Source of the DNA: Petaurus breviceps papuanus
Lineage: Eukaryota > Chordata > Mammalia > Diprotodontia > Petauridae
Direction of reading: 5' to 3'
Assembly (NCBI GenBank): GCA_028583685.1
Contig: JAMXIF010001253.1
Span: 70,982,989 to 71,046,988, forward strand
Length of the DNA stretch: 64,000 nt
Shown here: piece after piece, positions 46,617 through 56,310 of the stretch
Layout: the number at the start of each line of letters is the position of its first letter
How positions within the stretch are numbered: position 1 is the first letter of the stretch
Translations under genes and position numbers: made by a program
Notes under the pieces: model-generated
The model's input: the letters and a program-made list of their open reading frames with translations, nothing else
Databases searched by the model: none
What the model was told of the DNA's origin: nothing

Positions 46617-46715
46617 GAAAAAAATTTATGTGCAGAAACATCACTGCTGGATTGTCCAGTTATTAAGGCAAATAATACAAAGGAAAAAGTGACTTCAGGA
46701 AATTTTCTTTTATAG
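46617..46715 (+). other. Possible alternative terminal exon of NBEA
   Basis: After a good acceptor (tatttttccactacag, AG at 46615-46616), 32 codons stay open in the same phase as the preceding exon, from EKNLCAETSLL to TSGNFLL, then TAG at 46713-46715. AATAAA-type signals follow near 47099 and 47262. Splicing to it would give an NBEA cut off after the RII-binding linker. An open run of this length occurs by chance fairly often, so this is only a candidate. Confidence 0.25.
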
Positions 46716-46859
46716 TTGCTGGACCAGAATAGTTAGTAACCAAGAAGTTAACCCAGGGATTGTTAATTATTCATCTTTAAGTTATTAATTTCATTAATTT
46801 ATCCAAGATTTCAGAAGAATTTGTGTCAGTTAGTAGGATATAGTCAAAGTATTGTCAGC

Positions 46860-47050
46860 TTGTAGGATCAGAGATTAAGAGCTGAAAAGGACTTAAGGCC
46901 ATCTAGTCTAACCCCTTTATTCTATAGGAAAGGGAACCAAGTCCCAGAAAGTGACTTGCTTTAAGGACATAGAAGTGGTACACAGGCAGAATAGAGATTT
47001 GAACCCTTGTCATTTGACTCCAAATCCAGCACAGAACAGACTAAAAAGGA
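46860..47050 (-). mobile_element. MIR/L3-like SINE, antisense
   Basis: gagctgaaaaggacttaagg, catctagtctaacccc, agtgacttgctttaagg, gagatttgaacccttgtc. Confidence 0.55.
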
Positions 47051-47310
47051 CACCACTTAGATACCATCCTTGTTCTTGTAGCATTTAATTTTAATAGTTA
47101 ATAAAATATTCATGTAAGTTAACTAGATCTTATGTGCAAAGGTTATAGGAATGGGAGCTGTGTGTTAAGTCTGCAGTGTTCTTTTAATATATTTGAGAAT
47201 GAAATTGATGTATTATAAAGTTTTTGTACTTGGGTTCAAAGAAATCCCCTCTACAAAAAATAAAAGTTAGGGGAGGATTAGTTATATATTAGTTTGACTA
47301 AAAAAAAATC

Positions 47311-47496
47311 TGATTGTTTTAATATACTACAAACTCATTGTGTGTTAGCAATATAATGTGGTAGTCAAAAAGCTAATGTAATCTTGGCCTATATTAAGAG
47401 GACAATTGTTTTAATATATACTACAAACTCATTGTGAGTTAGCAATATAATGTGGTAATCAAAAAGCTAATGTAATCTTGGCCTATATTAAGAGGA
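47311..47496 (+). repeat. Tandem duplication, period 92-94 bp
   Basis: attgttttaatata-ctacaaactcattgtg ... tattaagagga occurs at 47311-47402 and again at 47403-47496. Only a few substitutions and one TA indel separate the copies. Confidence 0.92.
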
Positions 47497-47878
47497 TAGT
47501 AAAGGAGATAATTGTCCCACTGTACAGTCATGTGGGCTAACTACATGTGGAATATAGTGTTCAGTTCTGGGTGCTGCAGTTTAAGGACATTGACAAACAG
47601 GAGACTGTGCAGAGGACAACTGGGATCATGAAAGCCTTGAGTTTATATCACATGAAGATAAGTTAAAGAAACTGGGAATAACCTAGAACAGAGAGAACAC
47701 TGGTGGGCGGGGATAGGGAAGAGAGAGAGGGCATGATAGTTATCTGTATAAATGTATTTAAAGAGGTATTATGTATGAGGGATTAGAATTGTTTTGAGGG
47801 CAGAACTAGAAACAATAAATGGGTAGAAATTGTAAAAAGACCATTTAAGTTTAATGTTAGGAAGAATTTCCTTAACAA

Positions 47879-48127
47879 TTGTTGTTCAGTCACATCTGAC
47901 TCTTCGTGACCTTATTTGGGATTTTCTTGGCTAAGATACTGGAGTATTCAGCCATTTCCTTCTCCAGTTCATTTTGCAGATGAGGAAATTGAGGCAAACA
48001 GGGTTATGTAATTTGCCCAGGGTCACAGAGCTAGTTAATAAATATCTGACACCTTGTTCAAACTCAGGAAGATGAGTCTTTCTAACTACAGGCCATGTGC
48101 TTTTATACACTGCGCCACCTAGCTGCC
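47879..48127 (-). mobile_element. Mar-1/MAR4-like CORE-SINE inserted in CR1/L3
   Basis: Antisense: ttgttgttcagtcacatctg, cagatgaggaaattgaggc, tgcgccacctagctgcc. It interrupts the LINE at 47880. 48346-49503 after the LINE is AT-rich intron with nothing recognised. Confidence 0.9.
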
Positions 48128-49503
48128 AACAGTTAGATTTCTCCAGTTTCTTAACAGATTTGTCCAAGAGTGAAATGGAATGAATGCCTTTGGAGGCGAT
48201 TGGGGGTTCTTCATTTAAGGCCTTCAGGCAGAGGTCGTGTTATATATGTGACAAGTAGGGGATATTTTGAGGTGTTTATTGGACTAGATAACTTATAAAG
48301 TTCCTTATAACTCTAAAATTCTGTGATCTTGAGATTCTATGAAAAAAGTAAGGCTTTCTTTATTTACCTCTTTTTTGTAGTCTCCTTGTCAATGTCAATT
48401 TTTTTACTTTGATTATAACTCCATAAAGAGAGGTACTCTATGGAAAAGGCACATCTATTCCTACTAGAAACTGTTAAGTATTTATGTGACAGTCAGTTTT
48501 ATTTGGGGGATATTCTTTAAGAAAAGATTAAAATCAGACAAAATCACTGATCATGGCAGTGTTTGAGTACTTACATTACAGAATATTTTTGTACCTTATT
48601 TATGAGAAATGCATTCAATATACAGAATGAAATGTCTTTTGAAGTAGCCTGGCCTATTTCATTTACATTTCTTACACTGAAGGATCAAATGATGCAATCT
48701 ATAATCTTGTTTTTACTGATTAATAATGTTCTTTCAGCCCATTGTTATAAATGGTAATTCATTAATAATATGTACAGTTTCCTTGACTGTATTATTTAAC
48801 TTACTCTAAGAATTCTTTGAAGTATAGAGGTAGTTCTGGGTTTTGGAAGGTTATGCTACCAAAAAACAAGCTCTTTGACTAATTCCTGTTGAGATAAAAA
48901 TATTTAGAGTATAGTACCTTCACAGTCCGCTGTATTCAGAGGTCTAACCTAATTTAATGTGAAAAATTTTATCACTTGAGGTTTGTCCATCAGGCAAATA
49001 TTTTTTTTTTCTTTTTGATTGTAAAAACTCATGAAAATTGTCTACTAAAGCATTGAATTGAGATTTGTATTAATTATGAGAGGATGGTTGGCAGGGGAGT
49101 AAAGGAGAGTAGATAAAATTAGATTTTGTTGAAGTAGGGTAGATTATATATGTGTATAAATATATATGTATATATACACACAGCAGATTTCATGAGGATC
49201 CACATTATATAATATACAGATTGTTATGAATAAATATTAGGAATACTCTGTTCTAGTTTATACTTTGGAAGTATCCATAATCATTAGATTCCCTGTCCCA
49301 CTTTTTTTAAATCTGTAAAATAAAGTGAGAGCTCTCTGCTTAACTTTCAAAGATGCTTATACAGGGATTCCTACAGAAATCATATACAAAAGATTTATTT
49401 TATTCACCCTGTTGTACATCTGTACTTGAAGTTATGGCTAATTTGTTCTTAACATTTTTGAAGTCAGATATTATGTGCACTTAAAAAGATATCTTTTGTT
49501 TAG

Positions 49504-49721
49504 GCGGTTCAGGGACGGTCTATCACTCAACAAGACAGAGATCTCAGAGTTGATTTAGGATTTCGAGGAATGCCAATGACTGAGGAACAGCGTCGTCAGT
49601 TTAGTCCAGGTCCACGCACAACGATGTTTCGGATTCCTGAGTTTAAATGGTCTCCAATGCACCAGAGGCTTCTCACGGACTTGCTATTTGCTTTAGAAAC
49701 AGATGTACATGTTTGGAGGAG
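49504..49721 (+). CDS. NBEA: NBEA exon 12 of window
   Basis: A 218-nt exon encodes window residues 728-799 ([20 protein letters not shown] to ETDVHVWR) and leaves AG of a split Ser codon. The acceptor is ttttgtttag and the donor gtagaa. [20 protein letters not shown] marks the return to a folded region and distinguishes NBEA (FKWSPM) from LRBA (FNWSQM). Confidence 0.97.
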
Positions 49722-49950
49722 GTAGAAATATTTCTTTGGAATAAATAAAGCAATATTCATTTTAAAACAAACAATTTTATTAAAACTATAACTTGATAGT
49801 ATATGGGTAAGATTGAACCACATATTCAAAATTTATTAAGTATTATTAAAATGATGTATCTGTTATGAACATAACTGGTTTATTCCATAGTTTTAGACCC
49901 AGGGTTTAGATCAAAATCTGGGACATTAAAAAAGGTCTTGTTTTTTTCTC

Positions 49951-50095
49951 CTTCCTTCCTTCCTTCCTTCCTTCCTTCCTTCCTTCCTTCCTTCNNNNNN
50001 NNNNTCCTTCCTTCCTTCCTTCCTTCCTTCCTTCCTTCCTTCCTTCCTTCCCTCCCTCCCTCCCTCCTTCTCTTCCTTCCTTTCTTCCTTTCTCT
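49951..50095. repeat. (TTCC)n microsatellite with assembly gap
   Basis: A long pure ttcc run is followed by ccct-rich and ttcctt variants. Ten N at 49995-50004 break it, so its true length is unknown. Repeat-encoded frames (Lys-Glu-Gly-Arg or Leu-Pro-Ser-Phe) are not genes. Confidence 0.97.
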
Positions 50096-50105
50096 CTCTT
50101 TGTCT

Positions 50106-50255
50106 TTGGGAGGGCAATTGGGGTTAAGTAACTTGCCCAAGGTTACACGGCTAGGTTTTTTTGTATGTGTGTGTTAAGTGTCTGACACCGGATCTGAACC
50201 CAGGTCCTCCGGACTCTAGGTCTGGCACTTTAGTCACTGCACCACCTAGCCACCC
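50106..50255 (-). mobile_element. WSINE1-like SINE whose tail seeds the (TTCC)n run
   Basis: Antisense: ggcaattggggttaagtaac to caccacctagccaccc. The pyrimidine repeat adjoins its poly-A (T-rich) side. 50256-50884 is plain AT-rich intron. Confidence 0.88.
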
Positions 50256-50884
50256 TGTCTCTGTTCTTTCTTTTTTATTAAGAATGAATAAAGAAATACA
50301 TGTTTTAGACAGCTCAGGAGAATTTATGTGTTAAGTTAAATTTCTGTTTTAATTAAATCATGTGAAAATGTTTAGATGAATTAAAAGATAAGCCCATAGC
50401 TAGCATTTTAGAGCTTATCTTATCAAAATAGCATATATCAGTTTAGATATAATTTCTTCAAAAGAAAATAACTTGAAATAAGTTAACACAGTCTTTGCAT
50501 TCTAGTATCAATTTCTCATGATATACCTGTTTACATAACAATTTTGAATTAGTCTCTGCACTTATTTTTATGACTGTGACGTTCTACATATTTTTATTAC
50601 TGTATACATTTGAAAAAAATAAAATTTTGCCAAGTAACTTTTTTGCTTAAAATAAGCTCATCTTTTAAAGTTATCAATACTCACATTATATTCAGTTGAG
50701 TTCAGACCATATTTTGTCTATCCTGTGGCTATTCTCTTTCATCATTAAGTGTCTAGGAGTGGCACATTGACTTTTTTGGGATCTTGGGATACAGAAGTAT
50801 TGATACATTCATCATTGTATGGAAATCACTGGCCTTTTTAATCAAACAGTGACTTAATTTTCTCCTCTAATCATTAATCGACCA

Positions 50885-51340
50885 TTAAGTGTTTTTTATG
50901 TGCTTATTGTGTGTCAAGCATGTGGAATAAAAAGCATTGAAACATTCTATGCCCTCAAGTAGCTCATGTTCTACTGGGGAAGACAAAAATAAGTTTATAG
51001 GGAATATATGTGAAATTAATATAAGGTAACTTTGCAAGGAAGGGCACTAGGAACAAATGCTTTATGTAAAAGGTGGTACTTGATTTTATTCTTGAAGGAA
51101 GCAAGTGATTTAAAGAGTCAGAGGTGTGGAGAGAATTGTTTCTAGGGATGGACAGCCAGTAAAAACACTTAAAGAATGGAGATGGAAGGTCTTATGTAAG
51201 AAATACCAAGTGTAGTTTGGCTGATCTGTAGGAGGCAAGTAACAATGGGTCTAGGTTGTAAAGGCTTTAAATGCCAAAAAGAGTTTGTATTTTATACTAG
51301 AAACAATGTGTAATCTCTGTAATTTCAATGGCTACTGTGA
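50885..51340 (-). mobile_element. L2 LINE 3' fragment, antisense
   Basis: ttatgtgcttattgtgtgtc, cctcaagtagctcatgttc, ggatggacagccagtaaa, gtaaaggctttaaatgcc. Confidence 0.8.
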
Positions 51341-51898
51341 ATGGTGCTGTGAGACCTAATCATTGGTTCTGAAACCGACTCACATGGGGCTCGAAATCTG
51401 TTAATTTGGCTGTATATTACTAATTATCTGTGGTATCTATCCACATGGCATGAGTAAAATTGACTGAAAAGTGGAGAATTCTGTTATTAATCAAACATTT
51501 GTTTGTCTGGTATAACCCCAGTTACCTTGACTCTTTAAAAAACAAATGAACGAAATTAGTTATTTCTCTGACACCTGTAGTCCATAGGAAAAAAATATAG
51601 TGTTACAGTTGTATACTTTTGAAGTTAAGCCATACATTATATTTTTGTTCAGGTGTTCCTTTTTTAATAATATACCGACAGATGCTAATTTTAATCTATA
51701 TGTCTTTTTGATGCTCACAATTTATATGTATTTGGAGCTTATAATAAAGTAATATTGTAATTTAATTTTAGATATGATATATTTCAAATTAGGCAGTAAA
51801 CTTTAGTGATAAAGTAGTATAAAAGTATGAAGTTACATTTTTCCCTAAATTAAGTTTGTGTTCATTCATGAAGTTTTTCTCGTTTTTTTTTTTTGTAG

Positions 51899-52052
51899 CC
51901 ATTCCACAAAGTCTGTAATGGATTTTGTCAATAGCAATGAAAATATTATTTTTGTACACAACACAATTCACCTCATTTCTCAGATGGTAGACAACATCAT
52001 CATTGCTTGTGGAGGAATTTTACCTTTGCTCTCTGCTGCTACATCTCCAACT
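51899..52052 (+). CDS. NBEA: NBEA exon 13 of window
   Basis: A 154-nt exon finishes the Ser codon and encodes window residues 801-851 ([18 protein letters not shown] to LLSAATSPT), ending in phase 0. The acceptor has a long T tract ending ttgtag; the donor is gtaagt. The next coding sequence is the 9-nt microexon more than 10 kb downstream. Confidence 0.97.
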
Positions 52053-52067
52053 GTAAGTACAATACTT

Positions 52068-52078
52068 CCATCTAGTGG
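52068..52078 (-). promoter_or_regulatory. CTCF-like core motif downstream of exon 13
   Basis: The complement reads CCACTAGATGG, the CTCF core variant, starting 15 bp past the donor. Binding is unproven. Confidence 0.35.
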
Positions 52079-52198
52079 CCGTATTCTAAAATTATACCAC
52101 TAGGAGCTTTTCTGTGGTGGTCTTTGCTGCAAATGAATGAGCTTTTGTCTTATAAATTCTCCAGTACTCTCTCATGTTTTATAAATTTTCAAGCATCT

Positions 52199-52281
52199 CC
52201 AAAATCTGATATTTAAAATAATGTAAAGTTATCTCATTGATTGGAAGAGTTTCACACACATGAAAATCCTAGTTGAATTCT
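52199..52281 (+). repeat. Local duplication of about 83 bp, copy 1
   Basis: ccaaaatctgatatttaaaa, taatgtaaagttatctcatt, gaagagtttcac, tagttgaattc. It pairs with 52515-52598. Confidence 0.9.
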
Positions 52282-52514
52282 ATCAACTGCTTTAAATGAT
52301 ATTCATAAATATAATAACAGGGAAGAACTATGCTTAGAGACTTCTCATTTTTTTTCTGTAATGTTACACATGTTCAGATATACTAGTAAATTATTTTACA
52401 AATGGAACCAAGCTAATTTCATATGAGAGAACTTATTGGCAAAACTACCTTTTGGTTCAGTTTCTTGGTAAATGAATTCCCTAATCCTCATATTTTCTGG
52501 ATTTCCAACCATTG

Positions 52515-52598
52515 CCAAAGTCTGATACTTAAAATAATGTAAAGTTATCTCATTGACAAGAAGAGCTTCACGTACTTGAAAACTCCTCGTTGAATTAC
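52515..52598 (+). repeat. Local duplication of about 83 bp, copy 2
   Basis: ccaaagtctgatacttaaaa, taatgtaaagttatctcatt, gaagagcttcac, cgttgaattac, in the same orientation about 316 bp after copy 1. It belongs to no repeat I recognise. Confidence 0.9.
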
Positions 52599-53364
52599 TT
52601 CTAATACCAATGTTGAAAGGAGCTTTATTTACATTTTTTAACATAAATTTTAGTACTGTATACACTTAATCTTTTCTCCACACTGTATATAATTATGTGC
52701 TTTTAGTAAAATATAAATTTAAAAGGCATATGTGATTTATAATTTTGTGTGTACAAAAAGTAAATCAACTATCTTTATTTTACAATTAACATATCCCTAC
52801 TTATTTCAAAGTAAATTACAGATTCTGCCAACCTGGATGAGGAAGGCTAGGATTATTTCTCCTTGTATATTCTTTTTGGTATATCAGAAACCCTTTGGAC
52901 ACATGCCTGCCAAAAGGCCTTTGTTGTTGTGGTGGTGGTGGTCATATTCCCACATGTCTCTCATTCTTATAGGAAACCAGTTCATGTCTGTTCCCCATGT
53001 CAAATGGATTTTACTACCATAGTTATTAATAATAATTTAGATAAAATAATATAATGACTAGAATACTGGTCTTGGACTCCAGAAGACTTTGAACATATAC
53101 TAGTTGTCATTCTGGGCAAGTCACTTAAAGGTCTCATTCTCCTAGGCAATTGGAAGTTTCAGGACAGACACCAGATTTCATTGGTAGAGGCAATTCCTTC
53201 ATAGTATATTAACCAGGTCCAGTCTGGCTAGGGGTGTGGAGGAGGTGGGACACCTGGCATTTATACAGCATTTTAAGTAGTTTTGAAAAGTTTTATTGTT
53301 GGCGTTTTGTTTCATACCAAAGTCATTTCCCCTGACCTGTTCCCACCATCTTAAACCCCCCTGG

Positions 53365-53600
53365 GGCCAAGAGTTAGGAAGATAAAAGTTCACATCTTGT
53401 TTCAGACACATATTAGCTATGTGACCCTGAACAAGTCACTTATCTTTTGTCTGTCTTAGTTTCTCCAACTGTAAAGTGGGGATAATAATAGCAGCTACCT
53501 CACAGGATTGTTGTGAAGATCAAATGAGATCATATTTGTAAATTGCTTTGCACCATACCTGGCACCTAGTAGGTGATTAATAATGGGTTGTTCTATCCCT
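53365..53600 (+). mobile_element. MIR/Ther-type SINE with LINE-like tail
   Basis: gctatgtgaccctgaacaag, tcacttatcttttgtctgtc, taaagtggggataataatag, ttgtgaagatcaaatgagat, ggcacctagtagg. Confidence 0.75.
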
Positions 53601-53689
53601 ATCTGTCCCCTTCACAAGAAAGAGAAACATTTAAGCAAAACTAATTGACACAATGACTATCTCCACTGTTTTATGTTCCACATCTCTGC

Positions 53690-54785
53690 TTTCAGTGCTG
53701 TCTATTTGGAGGAGGGAGGTATATTTCATCATCAAATAATTTAGAAAATCTTCACTAGCTCCATCTTTCCCCACTAGCTATCACCCTCCTTTTAGTGGCA
53801 AAACTCTTTGAGAAGGTACTTCTTTTCCTCTCATTTTCTTTTGAACTTTTTAGTCTTACATCTCCAGCTGACTATTAGACATCTCTGACTGGATGTCTTA
53901 TAAACATCTTTAACTCACCATGTTCCAAACTGAACTCATCATCTTTCTTTTCAATCCCTTCTCTCTTCCTAACTTCCCTATTACTGTTGAGGGTACCACC
54001 ATCTTCCCAGTTATCCAGGCTTACAACCTAAGTGTCATACTTACTTTCTCACTTTCTCACACCTCCCTGCCATATATTCAATCAATTGTCATTTTTACCT
54101 TTGCAGCATATTTCTTACATATCCCCTTCTCTCACCTGATATTGCCACCACCCCAGTGCAGGCCATCATTACCTCAGGCTTTTGACAACTGCAGTAACCT
54201 GCTGGTTGATCTTTCTGACTTAAATCTCCCTATTTCAATCCATCCTTCACTCAGATGTAAAACATATTTTTAAAAAACACAAGTCTAATTATGTCACTCC
54301 TCTACTCAAAAAATTCCACTAGCTCCGGGTTACCTTCATGATCAAATAAAAAAACCCTCTGTTTGGTTTTTAAAGCCCTTCATAACATAATCCCTCCCTA
54401 CATTTTCAGTCTTACTTTCTCTTCTCTGTATATCTGGACATTCAGTAACAATGCAGTCTCTAGAATCTAGATATTTTCACTGTTTTTCTTCCATGCCTGG
54501 AACATTCTCCTTCCTCTTCTCTGCTTCTTAGCTAGCCTGGCTTCCTACAAATCCAAACTAAAATCCCATCTTCTGGATGGGATCTTAGTGCCTGTCTTTT
54601 GAGATTGTCTCAAGTTTATACTGTATATATGCTATTTGTAAATAGTTGTTTGTAAGTTGTTTCTACCATTAGGCTGTTATTGAGAGCAGAGTTTATTTTT
54701 CCCTTTTCTTTGTATCCCCAGTGCTTAGCACAATCCCTGGCACATAGTGGGTCCTTGATAAATGTTAGTTGACTAATTAAGTAAT
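53690..54785 (+). mobile_element. L2 LINE, RT to 3' end
   Basis: An L2 RT-thumb frame is still partly open at 53920-54273 (VEGTTIFPVIQAYNL-like), then taccttcatgatcaaataaa, ttaaagcccttcataaca and the tail gtgcttagcacaatccctgg with ataaatgttagttgacta. Confidence 0.88.
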
Positions 54786-54879
54786 TTGTGACCAAATTTG
54801 ATCAGTACAGTTAATCAAATTTTGGCTGTCTTTTAGTGGTTTTGTTTACATTAATATAAGAATTGTTTAGATTGCTTTT

Positions 54880-55792
54880 CTGGTTATTTTTACTTCAGTT
54901 TTCAACAGTTTACACAAACTTCAGAATGTTTGCCTTCTGAATTTCTCACATGCATTACTTATATTGCAGTAACATTTCATTGTATTCTTTTATACAATTT
55001 GTTCAGTCATTTTTCAGTTTATAGACATCTACTTTATTTCAAGTTTTTTTGTAACAACAAAAACTGTAGCTATGTTTTATTGTGTAATCAGAACTTCTAA
55101 CTTTGATCTCATTGGGATAAATGCCCAGTGGGGACATTACTGGATGAAAGGATAGTAATACTTAAGTAACTTTTCTTATATTATCCAAAATTGTTGTTCA
55201 GAATGATTGTACTGTTCACAACTAACCGTGTGTTACATGTATATTGTCTTAGTCCCATCAACATTAATTTTGGTCATCTTTTCCACTTTGAGGGATGTGA
55301 GGTTAAAGCTCAGAGATATCTTAATTTAATAACTTAACTAGTGATTTTTAACTTTTTTTTCATGTCATTATGGTTTGTGATTTTCTGTTTTTCATCTCTT
55401 TTGACCATGTATTGGGGAATGACTTTTGGTCATTTTTTTGGTCAGTTCCTTATATATCTTGAAAATCAAAATTTGATTATCAGATGTGTTTGCTACAAGC
55501 ATTTTCCCAGTAGTTTGTTTCTCTTACATTAACTGCGTTGCTTTTGTTAATGAAAAAAAACTTTTTAATTTTATTTATTCAGAGTTGTCCATCTCATCTT
55601 TTATGATCTTTATTTTTTTCTTATGTGTTTCCTCTTTAATTATGGTTTTGAGAGGCATAACCTTCCATTCTACCATAAATTTTTTATTAAGAAAAATGAC
55701 CTTTTGGGGCAGTTAGGTGGTGCAGTGAGTAGAGCACCAGCCCTGGAGTCAGGAGGACCTGAGTTCAAATCTGGCCTCAGACACTCAACATG

Positions 55793-55829
<37 letters not shown>

Positions 55830-56075
55830 ACACTCCGTGTGACCTTAGGCAAGTCACTTAACCACAATTGCCCTCTCAAAAAAAAAAAAGCAAAATGACC
55901 TTTTTGTATTTTGATCTCATAACTGTTACGAGCTTTTTGTGCTATATGGTATCAGATGCTCGTCTAAACTTTATTTCTGCCAATGTACCTTCCAATTTTC
56001 CTAGCAGTTTTTGTCTGACAGAATCTTTCTTACATAGTTTGTGTTCTAGAGTTTATTGAATACTGTATTCCATCT
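54880..56075 (-). mobile_element. L1 remnant, antisense, split by a SINE
   Basis: L1 3' and ORF2-type order: tgcattacttatattgcagt, tcattgggataaatgccca, ttgaccatgtattggggaatg, tatatcttgaaaatcaaa, gcttttgttaatgaaaaaaa. It is interrupted at 55706-55891. Confidence 0.7.
55706..55891 (+). mobile_element. WSINE1-like SINE with internal (CA)n expansion
   Basis: ggggcagttaggtggtgcag through gcaagtcacttaaccacaat and a poly-A. It has a perfect 13-bp target duplication aaaatgacctttt (55693-55705, 55892-55904). About 17 CA units at 55795-55828 sit within the SINE body. Sense orientation. Confidence 0.93.
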
Positions 56076-56089
56076 TTTGGTACTTTAAA

Positions 56090-56310
56090 TTCTAAAAAAT
56101 AGATTGTCTCAATTGATCCTCTTGGCAACTCAATGAAGTACTTGCTACAGGTACTGTTATACAGATTTTTCAGATAAAGAAACAGACTGAGAAAGTTAAG
56201 TGATTTTTTTTCCCCTTGTTTTACCTTGTTTTTACAGATAATGTGTCTGAGGTGAAATTTAAATGAAGTTCTTCCTAACTCTTAAGTGCAGAACCTTATT
56301 CTCTATGATA
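56090..56310 (-). mobile_element. MIR-like SINE, antisense
   Basis: gatcctcttggcaactcaatg, cagataaagaaacagactgag, gaggtgaaatttaaatgaag. Confidence 0.55.

Larger units (their letters stand above)
47305..48345 (+). mobile_element. CR1/L3 LINE 3' end with internal tandem duplication and a SINE
   Basis: CR1/L3 order: ctaatgtaatcttggcctat, gttcagttctgggtgctgca, gggcagaactagaaacaat, ttaggaagaatttcc, then (after the SINE at 47879-48127) gtccaagagtgaaatgga, ggactagataac and attctgtgat ... gattctatga. It is 5'-truncated. Confidence 0.85.

Noticed and set aside
47311-47496. CRISPR-like array
   Set aside because: Only two long adjacent copies without spacers, in a vertebrate LINE.
49880-50177. Frames encoding Lys-Glu-Gly-Arg or Leu-Pro-Ser-Phe repeats
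   Set aside because: Pure translation of the (TTCC)n microsatellite, running across the N gap.
1102-52052. Identity as the paralog LRBA
   Set aside because: Key stretches ([23 protein letters not shown], the whole 1017-nt exon) fit NBEA and not LRBA.
53920-54273. 117-codon frame
   Set aside because: It is a remnant of the L2 RT thumb region, not a host gene.
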